In this document: piece after piece, positions 51,461 to 60,214 of the stretch
Layout of the letters: the number at the start of each line of letters is the position of its first letter
Numbering within the stretch: the stretch's first letter is position 1
Source: Alphaproteobacteria bacterium
GTDB taxonomy: Bacteria > Myxococcota_A > UBA796 > GCA-2862545
NCBI GenBank assembly: GCA_020632915.1
Contig: JACKEP010000010.1
Span: forward strand, 123,934 to 187,933
Reading direction: 5' to 3'
Length of the DNA: 64,000 nt
Notes under the pieces: model-generated
Told to the model about the DNA's origin: nothing
What the model saw: the letters and a program-made list of their open reading frames with translations, nothing else
The model's database searches: none
Made by a program: the position numbers and the translations under genes

Positions 51461-52164
51461 CGTCCGTCGACCTCGATCCCCGCAGCGCGCGGGCCCTGTT
51501 CCTCGCCGCCCACCACGCGGCGTGGTCCGGGGCCTACTTCCAGCGCGTCATGCTCGTGGCCCAGCTCGCCCAGCACCCCGACGACGCCGTCGCCGCCTAC
51601 CGCGACAGGCTGTTCGCCGCGCTCAAGCAGGAGGGCGCGGCGGTGGGCCCGTTGGTGGTGCTCGCCGACACGATCGCGCGCGCCCACGGGCTCGACCTGC
51701 CGCCCCGACCGGCCGTCCCCGCCGCCTGGGAGCCGTGGTCCCGCGCGCTGCGCCAGGGGCTGTGGGGCCGCGTCGACCTCAAGAAGCCCGACGCCGCCCC
51801 GCTGCCGTTCGGCTGGGAGCTCGGCATGCTGCGCACCACGCTGGCCGTCCTCGTCACGTTGATCGAGATCCAGAACGCGGGCGTCGACAAGCTCCACGGC
51901 ATCGTGGCCGGCATCCACGACCTCGGCGACGGCACCGAGCGCTGGACCACCGCCGTGCTGCAGCTGCGCAAGCTGCCGCAGGCCGCCCTGTTCGTCGACG
52001 ACTACAAGCCGCTCAAGGCCGAGCTGCAGCGCCTGGCCCGCAGCCAGATCACGCCCGGGGACGGGGCCGCGCTCACCGAGCTCGACCGCGGCGCGCGGCG
52101 GTTGCTCGTGGCGATGGCGGGGATGGAGCGCCAGGCCACGCGCGCGCTGCCGGCGGTCGCGTGA
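51457..52164 (+). CDS. Unknown protein coupled to the E2-like gene
   Basis: A 235-residue helical protein with LDPRSARALFLAAHHAAWSG near the N-terminus and no motif that I recognise. There is no signal peptide or clear membrane segment. The GTG start overlaps the E2-like stop (GTGA), so it probably works with that protein. Confidence 0.7.
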   Translation: MTSVDLDPRSARALFLAAHHAAWSGAYFQRVMLVAQLAQHPDDAVAAYRDRLFAALKQEGAAVGPLVVLADTIARAHGLDLPPRPAVPAAWEPWSRALRQGLWGRVDLKKPDAAPLPFGWELGMLRTTLAVLVTLIEIQNAGVDKLHGIVAGIHDLGDGTERWTTAVLQLRKLPQAALFVDDYKPLKAELQRLARSQITPGDGAALTELDRGARRLLVAMAGMERQATRALPAVA

Positions 52165-52193
52165 GCCGCACGATCCGGGTTAGCCACGCGGCG

Positions 52194-52625
52194 ATGACCC
52201 ACCGCGTCGCCCTCGCCGCCCTCTGCCTGTCCGCGTGCACCACGTCCACGCTGCAGGATCAGCTCACGTCCGGCCGCGACACGCCCGACGGCTACACCTA
52301 CGACCACAAGCTGCCGAAGGACCCGGCGCGCACGGGCGTGTTCCTGTCGCCGCCGGTCGACCACGTGATCGCGCCGTCCCGCCTGCTGGTGGTCAACCGC
52401 AGCGGCCTCGACCTCCGCTGCGAGATCTACGAGGACACGCAGTACTGCCCGTCGCTGGGCGAGGCGTGGGATCCGCTGATCACACTCGAAGCCGGCGAGC
52501 GCTTCGAGCTGTTCGACGTCGACTGCCTCGTCGTCGACATCGCCTGCCTGCCCGCCGACGCCGACGACCAGACGCCGCCGGTGCGCACCTGGACCTGGTT
52601 CATCGAGCCCGACGACGGCGGCTGA
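52194..52625 (+). CDS. Small lipoprotein of unknown function
   Basis: A 143-residue exported protein with a lipoprotein signal MTHRVALAALCLSAC (lipobox LSAC). The mature part is beta-rich with two Cys (CEIYEDTQYC). The ATG at 52194 gives the signal peptide; a GTG at 52161 would make a GTGA overlap with the previous gene but add 11 residues before the signal. The aspartate kinase fusion gene begins 2 bases after its stop. Confidence 0.75.
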   Translation: MTHRVALAALCLSACTTSTLQDQLTSGRDTPDGYTYDHKLPKDPARTGVFLSPPVDHVIAPSRLLVVNRSGLDLRCEIYEDTQYCPSLGEAWDPLITLEAGERFELFDVDCLVVDIACLPADADDQTPPVRTWTWFIEPDDGG

Positions 52626-52627
52626 CG

Positions 52628-55198
52628 ATGACCGTGCCCTGGGTCGTCCTCAAGTACGGCGGCACCTCGGTCGCGACCCCCGAGCGCTGGGCCGCCATCG
52701 CCGACCGCGTCGCCGCCTGCGCCACCACCCACCGGGTGTGGCTGGTGGTCAGCGCCGTCAGCCAGGTGTCCAACCGCCTGGAGCGCGCCCTCGACGAGGC
52801 GGTGGCCGGCGACGCCAGCACCAGCGTGGCGTGGCTCACCGAGCGCCACGAGGCGCTCGCCGACGGCCTGGGCCTCGACGCTGCCGACCGGGCGCCCGTC
52901 CGCGCGCTGCTCGACGAGCTCGCCACGCTGCTGCGCGGGGTGGCGCTGACGGCCGAGGCGAGCCCGCGCCTCCGAGCACGGGTGCTGTCGTTCGGGGAGC
53001 TGGCGAGCACCTGGCTGGGCCTGGGCGCCCTGCGGCGAGCGGGCCTGGACGTCACCCGCGTCGACGCCCGCCGACTGCTCCGCGCCGAGGCGGGTCCGGC
53101 CACCCCCGACGCCACCCGCTACCTCGAAGCGCGGGTGCCCACGCGCACCGCCCCCGACGGCCCCGCCGCGGCCGCCGGCGCGGCGCGGGTCGTGATCACC
53201 CAGGGCTTCATCGCGTCCACGGCCGACGGTCACACCGCCCTGCTCGGGCGCGGCGGGTCCGACACGTCCGCGGCCCTGTTCGCGGCCCTCCTCGGCGCCG
53301 ACCGGTGCGAGATCTGGACCGACGTCCACGGCCTGTTCACCACCGACCCGCGCCTCCTGCCGTCGGCCCGTCTGCTCACCCGCCTGCGCTACCGCGAGGC
53401 CGAAGAGCTCGCTGCGCTCGGCGCGAAGGTGCTCCACCCGCGCTGCCTCGGGCCCGTGGCCCAGGCGCGCGTGCCGCTGGAGGTGCGCAACACCGCCGAC
53501 CCGCAGGGGCCGTCCACGCGCATCGAGGCCGACGGCGACGACGAGCCCGCCGTGCTCGCGGTCGTCCACCGCCAGGGCGTGCCGCTCGTCAGCCTCCACA
53601 CCCTCAGCATGTGGGGCCAGCCCGGCTACCTGTCCCGGCTGTTCGGCGTGTTCGCCACCCACGGCATCAGCGTCGACCTCGTCGCCACCTCCCAGGCGGC
53701 ACTCACCGTCACGCTCGACCACGTGCCCGGCGGGCTCGGCGGACCGGCGTTTCAGGCGGCGCTGGCCGATCTGGAGGCCCTGGGCACGGTCACCGTGCGG
53801 CCGGCGTGTGCCGTGGTGTCGATGGTGGGACGCCACATCCGCACGGTCCTGCCGCGGCTCGGCGGATCGTTCGCCGCGTTCGAGGAGCGCGGCGTCCACC
53901 TCGTGAGCGCGTCGTCCGAAGACCTCAACCTGTCCTTCGTGGTCGACGCCGACGACGCACCGCGCCTCGTGCGCGACCTGCACGCCCACCTCCTCGGCGG
54001 CGGCGTGCAGGCGCCGTGGCTCGGACCGTCGTGGAGCGAGCTCACCACGCCCACCGAGGCCGTGCCAGCGCGTCCGTCGCCGTGGTGGGTCGCGCGCCGC
54101 GACGCGCTGCTCTCCCTGGCCGCAGACGGCCCGGTGTGGGTGCAGGATCTGGCCGTCGTCCGCGAACGCGCACGGGCCCTGGTCACGGCGCTGCCCCAGA
54201 TCGGCGCCCGGTTCTACGCCATGAAGGCCAACGACCACCCCGACGTCCTGCGCGCGGTGGTCGACCTCGGCTTCGGGCTCGAGTGCGTGTCAGCCGCCGA
54301 GGTCGCCCACGCCCGCGCCACGTGCGGCGACGCCGTCCCGCTGTTGTTCACGCCCAACTTCTGCCCGGTGGAGGAGTACGCGGCCGCATTCGCCGCCGGC
54401 GCCGAGGTCGTGCTCGACGGCCCCGACGTGCTCCACCAGGCCCCGGCGACGTTCCGCGGGCGCGCGGTGGGCCTGCGCCTCGATCCGGGCGGCGGCCAGG
54501 GCCACCACGCCAAGGTCACCACCGCGGGCGCGCGCACGAAGTTCGGCCACCCGATCGACGACGTCGACCGCGTGCTCGACGCTGCCCGCGCGCTCGACGT
54601 CCGTATCGTGGGCCTGCACGCCCACGTCGGGTCCGGCATCCTGGAGCCCACCGCGTGGTCGCGCACCGCCCGCACGCTCGCCGGCCTGCGGGCGCGGTTC
54701 CCCGACCTGCGCTGGGTCGATCTGGGCGGCGGCCTCGGGGTGGTCGAGCGCCCCGGCCAGGTCGCGCTCGACCTGGACGCGGTCGCCGTCGCCCTGCGCG
54801 GCGTCGAGGGTCTCGACGGCCTGGAGCTGCGCATCGAGCCGGGGCGCTACCTCGTCAGCGAGGGCGGCGTGCTGCTGCTGCCGGTCACCCAGGTGCGCGA
54901 CAAGGGCGGTGTCACCTTCGTCGGCGCCGCGGCCGGCATGGACGCCCTGCTCCGCCCGGCGCTCTACGGCGCGTGGCACGGCATCCACAACCTGAGCCGC
55001 TGGGGTGAACCGCCGACGATCGTCGCCGAGGTGGTGGGCCCGATCTGCGAGACCGGCGACGTGCTCGGCCACGACCGCGTGCTCCCGATCACCGCACCCG
55101 GTGACGTGCTGCTGGTCGAGAACACCGGCGCCTACGGGCACGTGATGGGGTCGCACTACAACCGGCGCGGCGTGGTCCGGCAGGTCACGCTGGGCTGA
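52628..55198 (+). CDS. Bifunctional aspartate kinase / diaminopimelate decarboxylase (LysC-LysA fusion)
   Basis: The 856-residue protein joins the first and last steps of lysine synthesis from aspartate. The N-terminal part is an aspartokinase (LKYGGTSVA start, VVSAVSQVSN, GRGGSDTSAA, followed by ACT-type domains with LVSLHTLSMWGQPG and SVDLVATSQ). The C-terminal part, from about residue 495, is a PLP-dependent decarboxylase: FYAMKANDHPDVL contains the PLP-binding Lys, then CVSAAEVAHA, GLHAHVGSGI, WVDLGGGLGVV and EPGRYLVSEGG. Similar fusions are known in some proteobacteria. It follows the lipoprotein gene by 2 bases. Confidence 0.95.
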   Translation: MTVPWVVLKYGGTSVATPERWAAIADRVAACATTHRVWLVVSAVSQVSNRLERALDEAVAGDASTSVAWLTERHEALADGLGLDAADRAPVRALLDELATLLRGVALTAEASPRLRARVLSFGELASTWLGLGALRRAGLDVTRVDARRLLRAEAGPATPDATRYLEARVPTRTAPDGPAAAAGAARVVITQGFIASTADGHTALLGRGGSDTSAALFAALLGADRCEIWTDVHGLFTTDPRLLPSARLLTRLRYREAEELAALGAKVLHPRCLGPVAQARVPLEVRNTADPQGPSTRIEADGDDEPAVLAVVHRQGVPLVSLHTLSMWGQPGYLSRLFGVFATHGISVDLVATSQAALTVTLDHVPGGLGGPAFQAALADLEALGTVTVRPACAVVSMVGRHIRTVLPRLGGSFAAFEERGVHLVSASSEDLNLSFVVDADDAPRLVRDLHAHLLGGGVQAPWLGPSWSELTTPTEAVPARPSPWWVARRDALLSLAADGPVWVQDLAVVRERARALVTALPQIGARFYAMKANDHPDVLRAVVDLGFGLECVSAAEVAHARATCGDAVPLLFTPNFCPVEEYAAAFAAGAEVVLDGPDVLHQAPATFRGRAVGLRLDPGGGQGHHAKVTTAGARTKFGHPIDDVDRVLDAARALDVRIVGLHAHVGSGILEPTAWSRTARTLAGLRARFPDLRWVDLGGGLGVVERPGQVALDLDAVAVALRGVEGLDGLELRIEPGRYLVSEGGVLLLPVTQVRDKGGVTFVGAAAGMDALLRPALYGAWHGIHNLSRWGEPPTIVAEVVGPICETGDVLGHDRVLPITAPGDVLLVENTGAYGHVMGSHYNRRGVVRQVTLG

Positions 55199-55280
55199 CC
55201 GCGCCCGCGAGATGACGATCGGGTGTCGACCCTTGGCGCGCGCGGCGGATCGGGCCACGCTGGCTGGACGCGGAGGTCCC

Positions 55281-56612
55281 ATGCGTCCCCTCACCCTCGC
55301 CGCGGCGCTCGCCGTGGTGGCCCCCCTGTCCGCCCACGCCACCGTCGTCGACGGCGCCGCCTCCGGATCCCTCCTGGGCGCCACGCTCGATCAGGAGGGC
55401 GTGGCCGTGCAGACCGCGTTGCGGCGCGACGTCCCCCGCCGCGCGTTCGTGCTCACCGGGCGCAGCCTGCAGCCGCTCTCCGCCGTGACGGCCACCGTGG
55501 ACGGCGTGGCGCTCGACGTCGTCCTCACGGGATCCCGCGGCTTCGAGGTGCTGGTGCGCACGTCGGCGCAGGCGCGCGCCCTGCTCGCCGGCACACCCCT
55601 GCGCCTGCACGTCCAGTCCACCCACGACGCGCGCTGGGCCCAGGTGGTCGTGGCCCCGTCCGCCCGGCTCGTGCCCGTCACCGGCGCGGCGATCGTCGCG
55701 CCCTGGCTCGCCCCCATCTACGCCCGCGACGCTGCACCGCTCCGGCTGCGCGCCACGTTGTCCACACCCACGACGGTGACGTCGGTGGCCGTGGTGGCGC
55801 CCGTCGGCGATCCCGACGTCACCGACCTGTCCCCGAGCCACTGGGTCGTGGACTGGACGCTGTCGGAGGTCGGCGCCGCCCTGCTCCACCCCGCGCCGCC
55901 GCCAGCACTCGTGACCGTCGACAACGGCGTGCTGGAGACGCAGGACCTGCCGCTCGGCCTGGGCGTCACCCACCTGCAGCTCACCGACGACGACCCCGCC
56001 GTCGCCTGGCCCGCGCCCACCTGTGCGCCGGCGGTCGAGGCGTGCATCGGTCATGATCCGGGCGGGCCCGATCTCGCCGCCTGCGGCAGCTACCTGGAGG
56101 TCGCCACCTGCGTCGACGCGCGGCCGTGCCTGCTCGACGGCTACGGCGACGTCGACCTGTCCGACACCGACCCGTCGGTGCTGGTGCCCGCCACCACCGC
56201 GTGGGACGCGGCGTGCTTCAACGGCGGCACGTGGTGCAGCCAGGACGACCCCACCACGTGGGAGGTCAACCTGTGCCTGCCCGGCGGCACGGGGCTGGCA
56301 GCGATCTGGGACGAGGTGTCGTTCCTCGACCGCGACCTGTCCGGCTACGGCTACGGCTGGGGCACCGTGCTCACCGGCCGCGCCGCCATCGCCGCGCGGT
56401 TCCCGTTCACGGCCACCTACAGCAGCGACGGGCCCGCGCTCCTGGGCGCGGTGATGGCCTACGGCGGTGACGACGACGGCGTGCAGGCCTGGTTCGGCAC
56501 CTCGGAGATCCCCTGCCCCAACTGCCACGAGTGGCAGGACAAGACGGTGCTCTGGTGGCCGGCCACCGGCCGCGTGGTCGTGCTCACCACGATCCACGGG
56601 TACGACTCCTAG
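55281..56612 (+). CDS. Large secreted protein with Cys-rich region, unknown function
   Basis: A 443-residue protein with a signal peptide ending near residue 20 (ALSAHA-like). Residues 30-240 are beta-rich. Residues 245-330 contain about ten Cys residues (CAPAVEACIGHD, AACGSYLEVATCVDARPC) that are likely disulfide-bonded. The end contains an IPCPNCHEW segment. No family is recognised. It is preceded by GGAGG and lies alone between the lysine enzyme and a lipoprotein gene. Confidence 0.75.
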   Translation: MRPLTLAAALAVVAPLSAHATVVDGAASGSLLGATLDQEGVAVQTALRRDVPRRAFVLTGRSLQPLSAVTATVDGVALDVVLTGSRGFEVLVRTSAQARALLAGTPLRLHVQSTHDARWAQVVVAPSARLVPVTGAAIVAPWLAPIYARDAAPLRLRATLSTPTTVTSVAVVAPVGDPDVTDLSPSHWVVDWTLSEVGAALLHPAPPPALVTVDNGVLETQDLPLGLGVTHLQLTDDDPAVAWPAPTCAPAVEACIGHDPGGPDLAACGSYLEVATCVDARPCLLDGYGDVDLSDTDPSVLVPATTAWDAACFNGGTWCSQDDPTTWEVNLCLPGGTGLAAIWDEVSFLDRDLSGYGYGWGTVLTGRAAIAARFPFTATYSSDGPALLGAVMAYGGDDDGVQAWFGTSEIPCPNCHEWQDKTVLWWPATGRVVVLTTIHGYDS

Positions 56613-56668
56613 CGGTCGCCCCTGGCGCGACGTGCCGCTACAGTGCGCGTCGCGGTGCGGAGGTGACG

Positions 56669-57295
56669 ATGACGACGTGGTCCTCGGCGGTGGCGCTCGG
56701 GGGGCTGCTGGGCGCCGCCGCGTGCAACGGCACCTGCCCGGCCGCCAACGTCAAGGTGGCCGACGACGCCGTGGTCAGCGGCGTTACCGGGAACGACGTC
56801 ATCGGGCTGGCCGCCGCGCCGGTGCCCGACCTGCCGGTCGTGTGGCGCTTCGGCGGCGACACCACGGTGTCGGGCACGCTCACGGTCTCGGCAGACACCG
56901 CGCGCAAGGTCAACCGCGCCGACTGCGTGCCCGCGTGCCACACCACCTACAACCTGCTGCTGGCGTGCCCGCCCGACACGGTGCAGCAGGAGGCCTCCGC
57001 CACGCTCAGCTCCTCGGACGGACGGCTCGACGGCACCGTGTTCGTCGGGCACACGACCGCGTCCGAGACGGCGGACGCCGGGCTCGTGTGGTCGTTCACC
57101 GGGGAGCGCTCCACCGCCGATGGGCCCCTGCCGTTCACCTCCGCGGAGCTGGACGTCGGCGCCGGGTTCACGGTGGACGCCGTGCGTGTGTTCCTCGGCG
57201 GCGACGCCACCGGCGTGACGTCGGTCTCGTTCAGTGTGTCGTCCCACAGCGACGACACGATCCAGGACAGCGCGCTCGGGAGCCCTCCGGCGTAG
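56669..57295 (+). CDS. Lipoprotein of unknown function
   Basis: A 208-residue exported protein with signal MTTWSSAVALGGLLGAAAC (lipobox AAAC at Cys19). Two further Cys pairs occur (CPAANV; CVPACHTTYNLLLAC). The mature part is beta-rich and Thr/Ser/Val/Asp-rich. No motif is recognised. The ATG has GGAGGTGACG upstream. Confidence 0.75.
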   Translation: MTTWSSAVALGGLLGAAACNGTCPAANVKVADDAVVSGVTGNDVIGLAAAPVPDLPVVWRFGGDTTVSGTLTVSADTARKVNRADCVPACHTTYNLLLACPPDTVQQEASATLSSSDGRLDGTVFVGHTTASETADAGLVWSFTGERSTADGPLPFTSAELDVGAGFTVDAVRVFLGGDATGVTSVSFSVSSHSDDTIQDSALGSPPA

Positions 57296-57381
57296 GCCAC
57301 GTGCATCGGTCGCAAGAACGCCCGCGCGATGCCGATCTCCGCACGCGATCGGGCGCGTTAGTGCGCGCCCGGAGGAACGCG

Positions 57382-58338
57382 ATGAACCCGAGGCCCCCCC
57401 TGCTGGCGGCCGCCCTGGTGGCCTGCGCCCACGCGCGCACGCCCCACGACGCCATCCATCCCGTCAACGTCCACGTCGGCGGCAACGTCGACTGGCGCGG
57501 CGCGCCCGCCCGCAACCTCGACGTGCGCCTGGTCGCCGGCGACGTGCTCGCCGACCGGGCCCTCGCCGGGCCCAACGGCCGCTACGACCTCGACGCCGAC
57601 GTGATGCCCGGCAGCTGGTGGGTGCGCGCCACGGTGATCGGCGAGGGCGCGCCGTGGTGGCCGATCGACGGGCCCGAGCTGTTCGTCGGCGCCGACGCCA
57701 CCGTCCAGTGCCTCACGAACTGCGGCGCCCTCGCCCCCCAGCGCATCGTCTACGCCCGCCTGTCCCGCGCCCGCGAGGAGATCGCGCTGGCCTGGGATCC
57801 GGTCGCCGGCGCCGAGCGCTACGCGGTCACGCTGCAGCGCCGCACCTGGCCCGACGGCACCGCCGAGGGCGGCCCCGTCCACCTCACGCTCAACCAGCCG
57901 CGCATCCCGCTCGACCCCGAGCCCGACCAGGAGCACCTGCTCGAGTGGTCGGTGGAGGCCTTCGACGCCGAGGGCGTGCGTCTCGGTCACGGCGCCGGCC
58001 AGGAGCTGCCGCGTGGGGCCGTGCCCACGATCAACCCCCCGCCCGACGTCCGCCCGGCCGACCCGGTCCTGGGCGTGCTGCTGTCGAACCAGGGTGGCGG
58101 CGCCCACGTGGACGCCGTGCTCCCGTCCAGCCTGGGCTTCGAGCTCGGCCTGCGCCCCGCCGACGTGATCACCGCCGTCGACAGCGACGTGGTCGCCTCC
58201 CAGGCCGACCTGGAGCGCCTGCTCGACCGCGTGCGGCCGGGCATCACCTGCGTGTTGGCCGTGACACGCGACGGGGCGCGCCTCGACGTGTCGATGCGCA
58301 AGCCGTCGCCCCCGTCGACCGAGGCCGCCACCCGCTAA
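57382..58338 (+). CDS. Lipoprotein with beta domain and C-terminal PDZ domain
   Basis: A 318-residue exported protein; the signal ends LLAAALVAC. Residues 30-110 resemble a carboxypeptidase-regulatory-like beta domain, then a fibronectin-like region with LAWDPVAGAERYAVTLQR, and the last 90 residues contain a PDZ domain (FELGLRPADVITAVDSDVVAS). PDZ domains bind C-terminal or internal peptides and are often found in envelope stress or processing proteins. The ATG has GGAGGAACGCG upstream. Confidence 0.82.
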   Translation: MNPRPPLLAAALVACAHARTPHDAIHPVNVHVGGNVDWRGAPARNLDVRLVAGDVLADRALAGPNGRYDLDADVMPGSWWVRATVIGEGAPWWPIDGPELFVGADATVQCLTNCGALAPQRIVYARLSRAREEIALAWDPVAGAERYAVTLQRRTWPDGTAEGGPVHLTLNQPRIPLDPEPDQEHLLEWSVEAFDAEGVRLGHGAGQELPRGAVPTINPPPDVRPADPVLGVLLSNQGGGAHVDAVLPSSLGFELGLRPADVITAVDSDVVASQADLERLLDRVRPGITCVLAVTRDGARLDVSMRKPSPPSTEAATR

Positions 58339-58341
58339 AGA

Positions 58342-58896
58342 TCACCGTCGGCGGTTGCGGTAGATCCGACCGAGCGTCTCGCCGCGCCGGTCGAGCTCGC
58401 GAAACAGCGTCCACGCGACGGCACCGTCGAGGCCCGGCACCGGCAGCAGGTTGAACAACGCGACCATCACGTTCGTCGACACCGCGAACAGCAGCGCTGT
58501 GCCCACCACCGGAAGCGCCATCACCCACGGCACGGCCACCAGGATGGCGGCCGCCACCGCCGCCGCACCGAGCTGGGCGACCACACCGCCCCAGGCGATC
58601 ACGGCGTGGTCGAGCGCGGTGATCTCGCGCCCCTCGTAGACGCAGCGGCCGTGCACGAGGTGCACCTCCAGCGCCACCACCGTCAGCCCGCGCCAGCGCA
58701 CGAACACGGCATGACCGATCTCGTGCAGCAGCACGATGGCGACGTACAGGCAGGCGGTGACCACGTCCATCAGGTGGGCGGTGAACGGGCCGAACACCGC
58801 CAGCACCAGCGCAAGCACGAGCGTGCTCCAGCCGACGAAGATGGGCGCGCCGTCGAAGCGCGCCACCCGCACCACCCCGTCCTGGAAGCCGAACAC
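58342..58896 (-). CDS. Site-2-type membrane metalloprotease (M50 family)
   Basis: A 184-residue protein with about four hydrophobic segments. The zinc-binding HEIGH motif is at about residues 58-62 and the second motif, NLLPVPGLDG, near residue 155, where the Asp completes the zinc site. This short form is similar to minimal M50 proteases. The GTG start has GGAGGG upstream. Such enzymes can cleave membrane proteins or sigma regulators; the substrate is unknown. Confidence 0.9.
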   Translation of the reverse strand: MFGFQDGVVRVARFDGAPIFVGWSTLVLALVLAVFGPFTAHLMDVVTACLYVAIVLLHEIGHAVFVRWRGLTVVALEVHLVHGRCVYEGREITALDHAVIAWGGVVAQLGAAAVAAAILVAVPWVMALPVVGTALLFAVSTNVMVALFNLLPVPGLDGAVAWTLFRELDRRGETLGRIYRNRRR

Positions 58897-58962
58897 GCCA
58901 CCCTCCGTGCCGACACGCTACACCACGGCGCCCGTGCCGTCCGCACGCGGGGGTGAGGTCCC

Positions 58963-60192
58963 ATGCCCGACGAGACCCCGATGCCGATCGCCTCTGTCCG
59001 CGTCGCGCTGCGCACCACCGGCGTCGTCGGTCCGCTGCACGTCCAGGTCTCGATCGCCGGTCCCGAACACGGCGCACCGGTGATCCTGCTGCACGGCTTT
59101 CCCGACCACGCCGGCACGTGGCAGCGGCAGATCGAGGCGCTGGCGACCGCCGGCTACCGGGTGATCGCCCCCGACCAGCGCGGCTACGCCTCGTCCGACA
59201 AGCCGCGGTCCACGGCGTCCTACCGGCTCGAACACCTCGCACGGGACGTCGTGGCCCTGCAGGACGCGCTCTGCGACGGCAGCCCCACCCACGTCGTCGG
59301 CCACGACTGGGGCGGGGGCGTGGCCTGGGCCGTCGCCGCGCTCCACCCGGCCCGGGTGCGCAGCCTGACGGTGCTGAACTGCCCGCGCCCCGAGGTGCTG
59401 CGCGCGTGCCTCACGTCCAACCCCCGCCAGCTGGCCAAGAGCTGGTACATCCTGTTCTTCCAGCTGCCGTGGCTGCCCGCGTGGTGGTTGTCGCGCGGCG
59501 GCGCGATGGCGAAGATGCACGCCTGGGGCGCGGGCGACGCGTTCACCGCCGACGAGATCGCCGCGGTGGAGGCCACCGCCACGCGCGACGCGATGGCGGC
59601 CGCCGTGCGCTGGTACAAGGCGGCCCTGACGGACCGGCTGCCCACGGGTCCAATCGACGCGCCCACCCTGCTGATCTGGGGCACGAACGACCGCGCCCTC
59701 GGCGACGAGCTCGCCGCGCCAAGCCTGACCAGGGTCGCCGACAGCAGGATCGCGTGGGTGCCCGGCGGCGGCCACTGGCCCCACATCACCCACACCGCCA
59801 CCGTCAACGCCGCGCTGCTCGACCACCTCGGCGCCCACGGCGGCGCCGATCCCCACGTCTACAAGCTCGTCGACCGCGCCACCTGGCAGACCGCGCCCGA
59901 TCCGTGGCCCGGCGCGCCCGTCGACCTCGCCGACGGCTTCGTGCACTTCTCGGCGGCCCACCAGGTCGACGGCACGCTGCGCAAGCACTTCGCGGGTCAG
60001 CCCGACCTGCTGCTGCTCGCGATCGACCCGGGTCGCCTGCCGCCGGGCACGCTGCGGTGGGAGGTCTCCCGCGGCGGCGCGCGCTTCCCCCACCTGTACG
60101 CGCCACTGCCGCACGACGCGGTCGTCACCACCACGCCGCTGGCCGTGGACGCCCGGGGCGAGCCGGTGCTCCCCGCGTCGCTCCGGACCTGA
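58963..60192 (+). CDS. Alpha/beta hydrolase fused to a DUF952 domain
   Basis: The 409-residue protein has an epoxide-hydrolase-like alpha/beta hydrolase in residues 20-290: oxyanion HGFPDH (44-49), nucleophile Asp115 in GHDWGGG, an acid in WGTNDRAL, and a catalytic His in GGGHWPH. Residues 297-405 are a DUF952 domain (YKLVDRATWQ, GFVHFSAAHQVDGTLRKHFAG). The hydrolase and DUF952 are normally separate proteins; fused here in one polypeptide. DUF952 has a small alpha/beta fold of unknown role. The start has GGTGAGG upstream. Confidence 0.88.
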   Translation: MPDETPMPIASVRVALRTTGVVGPLHVQVSIAGPEHGAPVILLHGFPDHAGTWQRQIEALATAGYRVIAPDQRGYASSDKPRSTASYRLEHLARDVVALQDALCDGSPTHVVGHDWGGGVAWAVAALHPARVRSLTVLNCPRPEVLRACLTSNPRQLAKSWYILFFQLPWLPAWWLSRGGAMAKMHAWGAGDAFTADEIAAVEATATRDAMAAAVRWYKAALTDRLPTGPIDAPTLLIWGTNDRALGDELAAPSLTRVADSRIAWVPGGGHWPHITHTATVNAALLDHLGAHGGADPHVYKLVDRATWQTAPDPWPGAPVDLADGFVHFSAAHQVDGTLRKHFAGQPDLLLLAIDPGRLPPGTLRWEVSRGGARFPHLYAPLPHDAVVTTTPLAVDARGEPVLPASLRT

Positions 60193-60214
60193 CCGCGGGC
60201 GCCCGACGCGCTGC

